A stretch of 64,000 nt of DNA. Source: DASRDZ01 sp035652335. Its GTDB lineage: Bacteria; Chloroflexota; Dormibacteria; Aeolococcales; Aeolococcaceae. The DNA is taken from assembly GCA_035652335.1 (NCBI GenBank), contig DASRDZ010000007.1:3150-67149 (forward strand). Reading direction: 5' to 3'. Below are positions 25,218 to 33,145 of the stretch, piece by piece; within the stretch, counting starts at the first letter, position 1; every line of letters begins with the position of its first letter. The translations under genes were made by a program, and so were the position numbers. Below the pieces are notes generated by a model. It was not told the DNA's origin. It searched no databases and was given only the letters and a program-made list of their open reading frames with translations.

Positions 25218-26186
25218 ATGACACCCATGATCGAGGCCTCCGGCCTCACCAAGCGCTTCGGCAGGACCCTCGCCCTCGACCGGCTCGACCTCGTCGCCCA
25301 GCCTGGCCAGGTGGTCGCCGTGCTGGGACCCAACGGCGCGGGCAAGACCACCCTCGTGCGCAGCATCGCCACCCTGGTCCGTCCCGACGGCGGCAACCTG
25401 CGCGTCTTCGGCCACGACGTGCGCCGCGAGGCGGCGGCCGTGCGGGCCGTCATCGGCCTCGCCGGGCAGTACGCCGCCCTGGAGCCCGCCATGACCGGGC
25501 GCGAGAACCTGGAGATGATCGCCGTCCTCTTCGGTCTCGACCGCATCTCCGCGCGCACCGCCGCGGCGCGCGTGCTGGCCCAGCTCGACCTCGTCGACGC
25601 CGGCGACCGCCTGGTGCGCACGTACTCCGGCGGCATGCGGCGCCGGCTCGACCTGGGGGCCTCGCTGGTCGGCGCGCCGCGCCTGTTGCTCCTCGACGAG
25701 CCCACCACCGGGCTCGACCCGCGCAGCCGCATCGAGCTGTGGGACGCCATCCGCGCCCTCGTCGACCAGGGCACCGACGTCCTGCTCACCACCCAGTACC
25801 TCGACGAGGCCGACCGTCTGGCCGGCCGCATCGTCATCGTCGACCACGGCCGCGTCGTCGCCGCGGGGACGCCGGCCGAGCTGAAGCAGCGCGCCGGTCG
25901 CAGCGTCGTCGAGGTGCACGTGCGCGACAGCGCCGAGCTGCCGCGCGTCGCCGCCGCGCTTGCACGCCTCGACCACGGCGCACCGCAGGTCGAGGAGGCG
26001 ACGCGGCGGGTCAGCGTCGCCGTCGAGGCGGGCGTCGACCGCCTCCGCGACGCGCTGCAGGCGCTCAGCGAGGCGGACGCGGAGGTCGAGGACATCTCGT
26101 TGCGACCGCCGACGCTCGACGAGGTGTTCCTCTCGTTCACCGGCACGACGGGCCACGGCACCGTCGCCATGGAGGCATGTGCATGA
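25218..26186 (+). CDS. ABC exporter ATP-binding subunit, DrrA-like
   Basis: 322 aa. GAGGAGAG precedes ATG 25218. It shows Walker A GPNGAGKTTL, Q-loop AGQYAALEPAMTGREN, signature YSGGMRRRLDLGASL, Walker B LLLLDEPTTGLDPRSR and the switch TTQYLDEADRL. The TTQYLDEAD segment and the 90-residue C-terminal extension with LRPPTLDEVFLSFTG are typical of the daunorubicin-resistance DrrA family. It powers efflux with the permease encoded next, whose start overlaps its stop. Confidence 0.92.
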   Translation: MTPMIEASGLTKRFGRTLALDRLDLVAQPGQVVAVLGPNGAGKTTLVRSIATLVRPDGGNLRVFGHDVRREAAAVRAVIGLAGQYAALEPAMTGRENLEMIAVLFGLDRISARTAAARVLAQLDLVDAGDRLVRTYSGGMRRRLDLGASLVGAPRLLLLDEPTTGLDPRSRIELWDAIRALVDQGTDVLLTTQYLDEADRLAGRIVIVDHGRVVAAGTPAELKQRAGRSVVEVHVRDSAELPRVAAALARLDHGAPQVEEATRRVSVAVEAGVDRLRDALQALSEADAEVEDISLRPPTLDEVFLSFTGTTGHGTVAMEACA

Positions 26187-26965
26187 GCAGCGCGACGATG
26201 CGGGCGAGCACCCTGGTGATCGCCCGCCGCAGCATGGTGCGGTTCTTCCGCACGCCCCAGCTCGTCGTCCTGGGCACGGTGCAGGGCGCCATCTTCCTGC
26301 TCGTCTACCGCTACGTCTTCGGCGGCGCCATCGACGCCGGCGGCATCCCCTACGTCGACTTCCTGGTGCCGGGGTTCATCGCCACCATGGTGCTGTTCGT
26401 CGGCGTCGGCGTCGCCGCGGGAGTCGCCGAGGACATGCGCGAGGGCTTCGTCGACCGGCTGCGCTCGCTGCCCATCCCGCGCAGCGCCGTGCTGAGCGGG
26501 CGCGCGCTCGCCGACGTCGCGCAGCTCGTCTGGGGCCTGGGTATCACCACTGCGCTCGGCTTCGTGGTCGGCTTCCGCTTCCACGGATCTGCCGGCGCGG
26601 CGCTGGCGGCCTTCGCGCTGTGTGTCGCGTACGGCGTCGCCTTCGAGTGGATGTTCGTCGCCCTCGGCACCCTGGCCAGCAACGCCCAGGCGGCGCAGGG
26701 GATCGGCTTCCTCGTCTTCCCGCTCACCTTCGTGTCGAGCGCCTACGTCCCCGTGGACTCGATGCCCGGATGGCTGCAGGCCTTCGCCAACCATCAGCCC
26801 ATCACGGTGATGGTGGACGCCGTGCGCTCCCTCGCCCTGGGGCCGCAGGCGGGTCCCCTGCTCGCCCACGACTCCGGCTACTACGTTGCCAGGGCGCTGC
26901 TCTGGACGGCGGGGATCATCGTGGTGTTCGCGCCGCTCGCGGTGGCGCGGTTCCGCCGCGGGTGA
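26183..26965 (+). CDS. ABC-2 type permease subunit, DrrB-like
   Basis: 260 aa. GGAGG lies 7 nt before ATG 26183, which overlaps the DrrA-like stop (ATGA). Six membrane segments are visible. The family motif VGVAAGVAEDMREGFVDRLRSLPIPRSAVLSGR is present, as are FPLTFVSSAYVPVDSMPGWLQAFANHQPITVMVDAVRSL and a basic C-terminus. This is the membrane half of a drug or lipid exporter. It ends 11 nt from the convergent acyl-CoA synthetase gene. Confidence 0.92.
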   Translation: MSSATMRASTLVIARRSMVRFFRTPQLVVLGTVQGAIFLLVYRYVFGGAIDAGGIPYVDFLVPGFIATMVLFVGVGVAAGVAEDMREGFVDRLRSLPIPRSAVLSGRALADVAQLVWGLGITTALGFVVGFRFHGSAGAALAAFALCVAYGVAFEWMFVALGTLASNAQAAQGIGFLVFPLTFVSSAYVPVDSMPGWLQAFANHQPITVMVDAVRSLALGPQAGPLLAHDSGYYVARALLWTAGIIVVFAPLAVARFRRG

Positions 26966-26975
26966 GCCGCGCTGG

Positions 26976-28604
26976 TCAGTCGCCTCCGCCTGCGGAAACC
27001 GCGGCGGAAGCGTACCTGGCGCGCACCGCCTTCTTGTCGAACTTGCCGACGCTGGTGCGCGGCACCTCCTCGACGATCTCGACGCGGTCGGGAAGCTGCC
27101 AGCGCGCCCAGCCGCGCGACTCGAGATGCGCGCGGACGCCGTCCAGGGTCACCGTCGCGCCGGATCGCGGCACCACCACCGCCAGCGGGCGCTCCTGCCA
27201 CTTCGGGTCGGGGATGGCCACAACCGCCGCCTCGACGACGTCGGGCATGGCCATGATGTCGCCCTCCATGTCGACCGAGGAGATCCACTCCCCGCCGGAC
27301 TTGATGAGGTCCTTGCTGCGGTCGGCGATGACGAAGTAGCCGTCGGGCGAGGCGACGGCGACGTCGCCGGTGCGGAACCAGCCGTCCTCGAAGCACTCCG
27401 CGCCGGCCCCCTTCCAGTACGACTCCGCCACCCACGGGCCGCGGACCCAGAGGTCGCCCATCGTCTCGCCGTCGGGGGGCACCTCCTTCCCCTCGGCGTC
27501 GCGGATGGAGAGGTCGACGCCGGGGATGGGCAGTCCCGCCTGGCAGCGCGCACGCGTGGTCACCTCGTCGTCGGGCAGGTTGCGCAGCGCGTGGTGCGGC
27601 CAGGCCATGCTGGCCAGCGGCGAGGTCTCGGTCATCCCCCACGCCTGGATGACGGGCAGGCCGAACTCGCGGAGGAAGCGCTCGATGAGGGGTCGCGGTG
27701 GTTGCGACCCGCCGCAGACGAGATGGCGCATCGCGGGCAGGCGCACGCCGCGCGCCGCGAGCTCGTCGGCAGCGGCGATCCACACCGTGGGCACGCCGCC
27801 GCTGATGGTCACCTCCTCGTCGACGAGCAGGTCGACGAGCGGGCCGGCCTCCAGCGGCCCCGCGCTGAAGACGAGCTTGGCGCCCACCGCCACGGCGGCG
27901 TGCGGCATTCCCCAGGCCATGGCGTGGAACATCGGCACCACGGGCAGCACGCAGTCGGAGGGACCGATGCCGACGCCGGCGGCCGAGCTCACCGCCATGG
28001 TGTGCAGGACCACCGAGCGATGCGTGTACACGACGCCCTTGGGCCGCCCCGTCGTCCCCGACGTGTAGCAGATGCCGAGCGGCGTGCGTTCGTCGATCTC
28101 CGGCTCGTCGTAGGTGTCGGGCTGCGCCGCGAGCAGCGACTCGTAGGCGACCACGTCGCGCAGCGAGGTGGCAGGCACGGTGTCGGAGAGCACGATGACG
28201 TGCGACACGCCACCCAACCCGCCCAGCGCGTCGACCTGCTCCAGCAGCGGCAGCAGATCCGGGTCGGCGAGGATGACGCGGTCGTCGGCGTCGTCGATGA
28301 TGTAGGCCAGCTCCGCGGGGCTGAGGCGCAGGTTGAGCGTGTGGATCATCCGCCCCGTGCCGGGGATGCCGAAGTAGCACTCCAGGTGGCGATGGTGGTT
28401 CCAGGCCAGGGTGGCGACGCGCGCACCCGCCTCGATCCCCAGCGAGTCCAGCGCGTTCATCAGCCGCCGCGTGCGCAACGCGAACTCGCCGTAGGTGGTG
28501 CGCCGCACCTGCCCGTCGGGGAAGCGGCTGACGATCTCGACGTCGCGGTGATGCCGGTCGGCGTGGGCGAGCAGCAACCGGCTGGTCAGCTGCACGTCCA
28601 TCAT
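26976..28604 (-). CDS. Acyl-CoA synthetase (AMP-forming)
   Basis: 542 aa from ATG 28604, 2 nt after the hydrolase stop. ANL-superfamily motifs are complete: YTSGTTGRPKGVVYTH (P-loop), the A5-like QAWGMTETSP, GWFRTGDVAVASPDGYFVIADRSKDLIKSGGEWIS (hinge region) and the catalytic lysine in TSVGKFDKKAVR. It is closest in pattern to fatty/aromatic acyl-CoA synthetases of the AlkK/FadD type. It converts a carboxylic acid, ATP and CoA to acyl-CoA. As last gene of the Liv-type transporter operon it presumably activates the imported acid. Confidence 0.92.
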   Translation of the reverse strand: MMDVQLTSRLLLAHADRHHRDVEIVSRFPDGQVRRTTYGEFALRTRRLMNALDSLGIEAGARVATLAWNHHRHLECYFGIPGTGRMIHTLNLRLSPAELAYIIDDADDRVILADPDLLPLLEQVDALGGLGGVSHVIVLSDTVPATSLRDVVAYESLLAAQPDTYDEPEIDERTPLGICYTSGTTGRPKGVVYTHRSVVLHTMAVSSAAGVGIGPSDCVLPVVPMFHAMAWGMPHAAVAVGAKLVFSAGPLEAGPLVDLLVDEEVTISGGVPTVWIAAADELAARGVRLPAMRHLVCGGSQPPRPLIERFLREFGLPVIQAWGMTETSPLASMAWPHHALRNLPDDEVTTRARCQAGLPIPGVDLSIRDAEGKEVPPDGETMGDLWVRGPWVAESYWKGAGAECFEDGWFRTGDVAVASPDGYFVIADRSKDLIKSGGEWISSVDMEGDIMAMPDVVEAAVVAIPDPKWQERPLAVVVPRSGATVTLDGVRAHLESRGWARWQLPDRVEIVEEVPRTSVGKFDKKAVRARYASAAVSAGGGD

Positions 28605-28606
28605 GG

Positions 28607-29497
28607 TCACCGGGCGCGCACTCCCAGGAACTCCGCGATGTGGCGCGCCGAGTCCTCGTGGGTGTTGATGCCGTAGTGGTTGGCGTCGACCTCGACACTG
28701 CGCGCGGTGGGCACCTCGCGCAGGAAGCGGACGCGCTCCGGCTCCGGCACGATGTGGCCCAGTCCGGGTAGCAGCTCCCGCGAGGCGCGGAGCAGCAGCA
28801 CCGGCATGGTCAGCGCCTTCCAGAGTGCGTAGACGCCGGCGCTGTCGCCGAACGCATACGACCCCGCCCCGAAGGCGCCGTCCTCCAGCACCGCGCCGCG
28901 GTCGGTCAGCGAGGCCACGCCGCCCTCGGCCGGCTGCAGCTCGTACTCGAAGTAGCGCTGCCAGTAGTCGCTCCAGGGCTCGATGGTGCCGATCTGCCGG
29001 ACCAGGGCGACGTAGCCCTCGACCGAGGGGTACACGGCGCCGAGCCGCGCCACCGCCGCACCGATGGGACCGAGCACGGACTCGTCGGGACGCCCGGCGA
29101 TGTCGAGCAGGGCGATGCGCTCGATGCGCGACGCGTCGAGCCACGCCGCGGTCATGGCCACGGCGCCGCCCATCGACTGCCCGATCAGGGAGAACCGCTT
29201 CGCTCCCAGCGCATCGGCGACGGCGAGGACGTCGCGCGCGTGGTTGATCCAGCCGTAGGTGCCGGGCGGGGTCACCTCGCTGCGTCCGCGACCGCGCAGG
29301 TCGATGGCGACCACCTGGAGCGCGTCGCAGGCGAGCCGCTCGCCGAGGAAGTCGAAGCTCTTGAGGTTCGCGCTCAGCCCCGGGATGCAGATGGCGAGCG
29401 GCGCGTCCTCGGGCCCGAAGCGCTCGGCATGGACGCGTCCCGAGGGGAGCTGGAGGTCGAACTCCTGGGGCACGACGGTGGGCTGCAGCGTCGTCAT
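28607..29497 (-). CDS. Alpha/beta-fold hydrolase
   Basis: 296 aa. It has the oxyanion-hole region ICIPGLSANLKSFDFLGERLA, strand/turn VVAIDLRGRGRSEVTP, the nucleophile elbow IGQSMGGAVAMTAAW (Ser), a cap domain and a late DANHYGIN with the probable catalytic His. The order is typical of esterases and C-C bond hydrolases, including meta-cleavage product hydrolases. Its start overlaps the LivF stop by 4 nt, so it belongs to the transporter operon and may hydrolyse an imported ester or lactone before CoA activation. Confidence 0.88.
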   Translation of the reverse strand: MTTLQPTVVPQEFDLQLPSGRVHAERFGPEDAPLAICIPGLSANLKSFDFLGERLACDALQVVAIDLRGRGRSEVTPPGTYGWINHARDVLAVADALGAKRFSLIGQSMGGAVAMTAAWLDASRIERIALLDIAGRPDESVLGPIGAAVARLGAVYPSVEGYVALVRQIGTIEPWSDYWQRYFEYELQPAEGGVASLTDRGAVLEDGAFGAGSYAFGDSAGVYALWKALTMPVLLLRASRELLPGLGHIVPEPERVRFLREVPTARSVEVDANHYGINTHEDSARHIAEFLGVRAR

Positions 29498-30321
29498 GTG
29501 CGGTCTCCGTTGCCAGCGTGTGGGTGTGCCGCCGCCCCGCCACGCCGGAGGAGGCGGCCGATGCCGAGCTCCTGGGCAACGCGATCGCGGTCGAGATGGG
29601 CGACGTCGCCGCTGTACACGACGCGCCCCTGGCGCAGCAGGTGGGCGGTGTTGACCAGCTGCATGCCGAAGGTGATGTTCTGCTCGACGAGCAGGATGGT
29701 GAGCCCGTCGCGGTTGAGCGCGCCCAGGGTGGTGAAGAGCTCCTCGACGATCTTCGGCGCCAGCCCCGCCGAGGGCTCGTCGATGAGCAGCAGGCGCGGC
29801 TCCGACATCAGCGCGCGCGCCACCGAGAGGCTGGCCTGCTCGCCGCCCGACATCGTGCCCGCCGCCTGGTCCCGCCGCGCGTAGAGCACCGGGAAGCGCT
29901 CGTAGACGCGCTCCAGCAGCGGCTGGTACTGCTCGCGGTTGCGGCGGCGCAGCTGGTAGGCGCCGAGACGCAGGTTCTGCTCGACGGTGAGCTCGGTGAA
30001 GACCTGCTTGCCCTGGGGCACGTTGCCGATGCCCAGCGACACCCGCCGCTCCGCACTCAACCCGGTGATGGCGTTGGCGCCCAGCATGATCCTGCCACTC
30101 CAGGCAGGAACCAGGCCGGCGATGACCTTGAGGGTGACGCTCTTGCCCGCGCCGTTGAGCCCGAAGATGCCGGCGATCTCGCCGTCGCGCGCGGACATGT
30201 CGATGCCGTGCAGCACCGCGTGGGCGCCGAAGCCGGCCACCACGCCGCTGACGTCGAGCAGCGGCTGGACCGGGTGCCGGCGGGAACGGTCCTGCGGGAC
30301 GACGCCGAGCAGCGCGGTCAT
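29494..30321 (-). CDS. livF: Branched-chain-type ABC importer ATPase, LivF-like
   Basis: 275 aa. Walker A GLNGAGKSVTLKV, the LivF-typical NVPQGKQVFTELTVEQNL, signature MSGGEQASLSVARAL and Walker B LLLIDEPSAGLAPKIVEE are followed by LLVEQNITFGMQL. LivF-type subunits pair with LivG ATPases in HAAT importers for amino acids, amides, urea or aromatic acids. Four-nt overlaps on both sides show tight coupling with the permease/ATPase fusion and the hydrolase. Confidence 0.92.
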   Translation of the reverse strand: MTALLGVVPQDRSRRHPVQPLLDVSGVVAGFGAHAVLHGIDMSARDGEIAGIFGLNGAGKSVTLKVIAGLVPAWSGRIMLGANAITGLSAERRVSLGIGNVPQGKQVFTELTVEQNLRLGAYQLRRRNREQYQPLLERVYERFPVLYARRDQAAGTMSGGEQASLSVARALMSEPRLLLIDEPSAGLAPKIVEELFTTLGALNRDGLTILLVEQNITFGMQLVNTAHLLRQGRVVYSGDVAHLDRDRVAQELGIGRLLRRGGAAAHPHAGNGDRT

Positions 30322-32261
30322 GCCACCGCCTCCCCGAGATAGGCGTTGATCACCTCGGGCTGGGCGAGGATCTCCTCCGGCGTGCCCGAGGCGATGACCC
30401 GGCCGGCGGTGAGCACGTAGACGCGGTCGCAGACGTCGAGCACCAGCGGCACGTTGTGCTCGATGAGCAGCACCGTGCGCCCCTGCGAGTCGCGCAGGTC
30501 GCGCAGCCGGTCGGCCAGCGACTCCGCCATCACCGGCGCCATGCCCGCCGAGGGCTCGTCGAGCATCAGCAGCTCGGGATCGGTGAGCAGCGCGCAGGCG
30601 ACCTCGACGATGCGCTGCTGGCCACCCGAGAGCAGGCGCACGGGCACGTCCTCGCGGCCGCCGAAGCCGAGCGCCGCGACGGCCGCCACGGCGCGCTCCC
30701 GCATGCGCTCCTCGGAGCGCGCCACCCGCCCGCTGTAGACCAGCGCCGAGCTCGGGTCATAGCCGGCCAGAACGTGCTGGGCCAGGAGCATGTTCTCCAG
30801 GATGCTCTGGTCCTTGGCCAGCCCGATCTGCTGGAAGGTGCGGGAGAGACCGAGCGCGGCGCGGTCGTGCGCGGTCAGGGCCGAGATGTCGCGCCCTCCC
30901 ATGCGCACCCGACCCGTGTCCGGGCGCAGCAGGCCGGAGATGCAGTTGAAGAGGGTCGTCTTGCCCGCACCGTTGGGGCCGATCAGACCGACGATCTCGC
31001 CGCGGTCCACGCGCAGCGAGGCGCCGTCGACGGCGACAAGCCCGCCGAATCGCATGCTCACGGTCTCGACCTCGAGCAGCGGCACGGAACGGTCGAGCTC
31101 CAGCGTGCGCGCGGCCTCGACGGGGCGCGGCATCGAGGGCAATGCGGGCATGGGGTGCTCCGACTCGTCGGCGGCCGCGGCGGCGAGGCGGCGACGGCGG
31201 TGCCCTCGCCGCTCGCGCACCAGGCCCGCGAAGCCGTCGGGATGGCGCGCCACCGTGAGCATCAGCAGCAGCGAGCCGAGCATGGGGAAGATGCCGTAGA
31301 TGAAGGAGCTGCTGCCGAAGCGGTCGCCGATGATGAACTGGAACATCTGGAAGACGAAGGCGGCGATGACCACGCCGGCGCGGCTGCCCAGGCCGCCGAC
31401 CACCACGATGATGAGCAGGAGCAGCGAGTAGTCGACCGCGGCCGGCGGGTTGAACGTCTCCGAGTTGACCTGGTAGAAGGCGAAGCCGAACAGCGCGCCG
31501 GCGACACCGGCGATGGCGCCGCTGAGGACGAAGGCGAGCAGCTTGTAGCGCGACACGTCGACGCCGAACGAGCCCGCCACCGCCTCGCTCTCACGGATGG
31601 CCCGGAAGGCGCGGCCCAGCTTGCTGCGGGTGACGTTGCTGTCGAGCAGCCAGATGAGCACCAGCACCACCAATGCGGCGGCGAGCATGTCGGACTGCGG
31701 GGTGCTCACGGTGCGGCCCCACAGGCGTCGCACCACGTCCACGCCGGACGACCCGCCGGTGAAGACGGTCAGCTGCAGGACGAAGTTGTACATCATGTAG
31801 CCGAAGGTGACCGTCACCACGGCGAGGTAGAGGCCGCGCAGCCGGAGCGCCGGGAAGCCGATGACCAGGGCGATCAACCCGCTCATCAGAGCCGCGACCG
31901 GCAGTCCCACCCACATCGGCAGGCCGGCGCCGCTGGTGACCAGGCCCGCGGCGTAGGAGCCGACGCCAAGCAGGGCGCCGTGGCCCAGGGAGATCTGTCC
32001 GGCGTAGCCGAGCAGCATGTTGAGCGAGAGGGCGCCGACCGCCATCGCCGCCGCCAGGGCCAGCGCCTGCGGATAGGTGCTGGGCAGCAGCGGCATGGCG
32101 CGGTACGTCAGCGTCGGCAGCAGAATGGCGCCGAGCAGGACCAGGATGACGTTGCTGCGCCGCGGCGTCAGCAGCGGACCGCGTCGCGAGGGCGCTGGTT
32201 GGGTGGCGGGTGGCGCAGCGCCCGGCTGCACCGCGCTGTCGGCGACGTGCAGCGTGGTCAT
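30318..32261 (-). CDS. Fused LivM permease-LivG ATPase
   Basis: 647 aa. The N-terminal 350 residues are a LivM-type permease with about ten membrane segments, including NMLLGYAGQISLGHGALLGVG (the conserved coupling/entry region) and RAFRAIRESEAVAGSFGVDV. After a polar linker, residues from about 385 form a LivG ATPase: Walker A GPNGAGKTTLFNCISGL, RTFQQIGLAKDQSILENML, LLSGGQQRIVEVACAL, LMLDEPSAGMAP and a tail ending EVINAYLGEA. Such fusions occur in several high-GC lineages. The overlap with LivH and LivF starts and stops is 4 nt each. Confidence 0.92.
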   Translation of the reverse strand: MTTLHVADSAVQPGAAPPATQPAPSRRGPLLTPRRSNVILVLLGAILLPTLTYRAMPLLPSTYPQALALAAAMAVGALSLNMLLGYAGQISLGHGALLGVGSYAAGLVTSGAGLPMWVGLPVAALMSGLIALVIGFPALRLRGLYLAVVTVTFGYMMYNFVLQLTVFTGGSSGVDVVRRLWGRTVSTPQSDMLAAALVVLVLIWLLDSNVTRSKLGRAFRAIRESEAVAGSFGVDVSRYKLLAFVLSGAIAGVAGALFGFAFYQVNSETFNPPAAVDYSLLLLIIVVVGGLGSRAGVVIAAFVFQMFQFIIGDRFGSSSFIYGIFPMLGSLLLMLTVARHPDGFAGLVRERRGHRRRRLAAAAADESEHPMPALPSMPRPVEAARTLELDRSVPLLEVETVSMRFGGLVAVDGASLRVDRGEIVGLIGPNGAGKTTLFNCISGLLRPDTGRVRMGGRDISALTAHDRAALGLSRTFQQIGLAKDQSILENMLLAQHVLAGYDPSSALVYSGRVARSEERMRERAVAAVAALGFGGREDVPVRLLSGGQQRIVEVACALLTDPELLMLDEPSAGMAPVMAESLADRLRDLRDSQGRTVLLIEHNVPLVLDVCDRVYVLTAGRVIASGTPEEILAQPEVINAYLGEAVA

Positions 32262-33145
32262 GCCGACTCCGCGCGCACCGCGGCACGTCCCAGCAAACCC
32301 TGGGGACGCAGCAGCAGCACGCCGACGACGATGACGAAGAGCACCACGGTGAACACGCCGGCGACGCCGCTGGGCCCGTACTGCGTCGCCTCCGAGGTGA
32401 GCACGCCGACGACGAGGCCGCCGGCGATGGCCCCGCTCAGCGACGTCAGCCCGCCGAGCAGCGCCGCGGCCAGCCCGCAGATGAAGAGTCGCGGCCCGAC
32501 GGCGTTGGGGCCGAAGTAGGTGATCGTCGGCGCGATGAGCAGCGCCGCCAATGCGCTCAGCGCCGAGGCCACGCCCCAGGTGAACATGCTGACCATCGCC
32601 TGGGGGATGCCCACCAGCCGCGCCGCGGTGGCGTCCTGCGCCGACGCCAGCACGCCGAGCCCGAAGTCGGTGTGGCGCAGGAACCAGGTGAGGCCGCCGG
32701 CGACGGCCGCGATGATGCCGAAGGTGAGGATCTGCGTCCAGCTCACGCTGACGCCGGCGACGTCGACGCCGTTGCCCCCGATGGGCCGCGGCAGGTAGCG
32801 CGGCGTGGGTCCGTTGAGGTACGCCTCGGCGGCGACCAGGAAGCCGAACAGCCCGATGGTGGCCACGGCCACGGTGAGACGCGACGCCGCCGCCATCGGC
32901 CGCACGATGAACGCCTCGAAGAGCAGCCCGACGACGACCGAGAAGGCGATCGCCGCCAGCGCACCCATCCAGTAGGGCCGGTGCCAGGCGCCGACGACGA
33001 TCCAGGCGATGAACAGCGAGGCCGCGCCGATCTCCGCCTGGGCGAAGTTGAGCACCCGGGTGCCGCGGTAGCAGAGCACGAGCCCCAGCGCGATGAGCGC
33101 GTAGACGCCGCCCTGCACGATGCCGACGACGAGCGCGGTGATCAC
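32258..33145 (-). CDS. livH: Branched-chain-type ABC importer permease, LivH-like
   Basis: GTG 33145 overlaps the binding-protein stop (GTGA) and gives 295 aa. The longer upstream frame is antisense noise. The family opening IVQGGVYALIALGLVLCYRGTRVLNFAQAEIG and the later QDATAARLVGIP loop, plus AALLGGLTSLSGAIAGGLVVGV, identify LivH. About eight membrane helices are visible. It forms the translocation channel with LivM. Confidence 0.92.
   Translation of the reverse strand: MITALVVGIVQGGVYALIALGLVLCYRGTRVLNFAQAEIGAASLFIAWIVVGAWHRPYWMGALAAIAFSVVVGLLFEAFIVRPMAAASRLTVAVATIGLFGFLVAAEAYLNGPTPRYLPRPIGGNGVDVAGVSVSWTQILTFGIIAAVAGGLTWFLRHTDFGLGVLASAQDATAARLVGIPQAMVSMFTWGVASALSALAALLIAPTITYFGPNAVGPRLFICGLAAALLGGLTSLSGAIAGGLVVGVLTSEATQYGPSGVAGVFTVVLFVIVVGVLLLRPQGLLGRAAVRAESA

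Noticed and set aside
30456..32519. Long plus-strand frame of 687 residues
   Set aside because: Antisense of the LivM-LivG fusion. The product is rich in His, Gln, Asp and Arg with no domain, as expected for a high-GC shadow frame.
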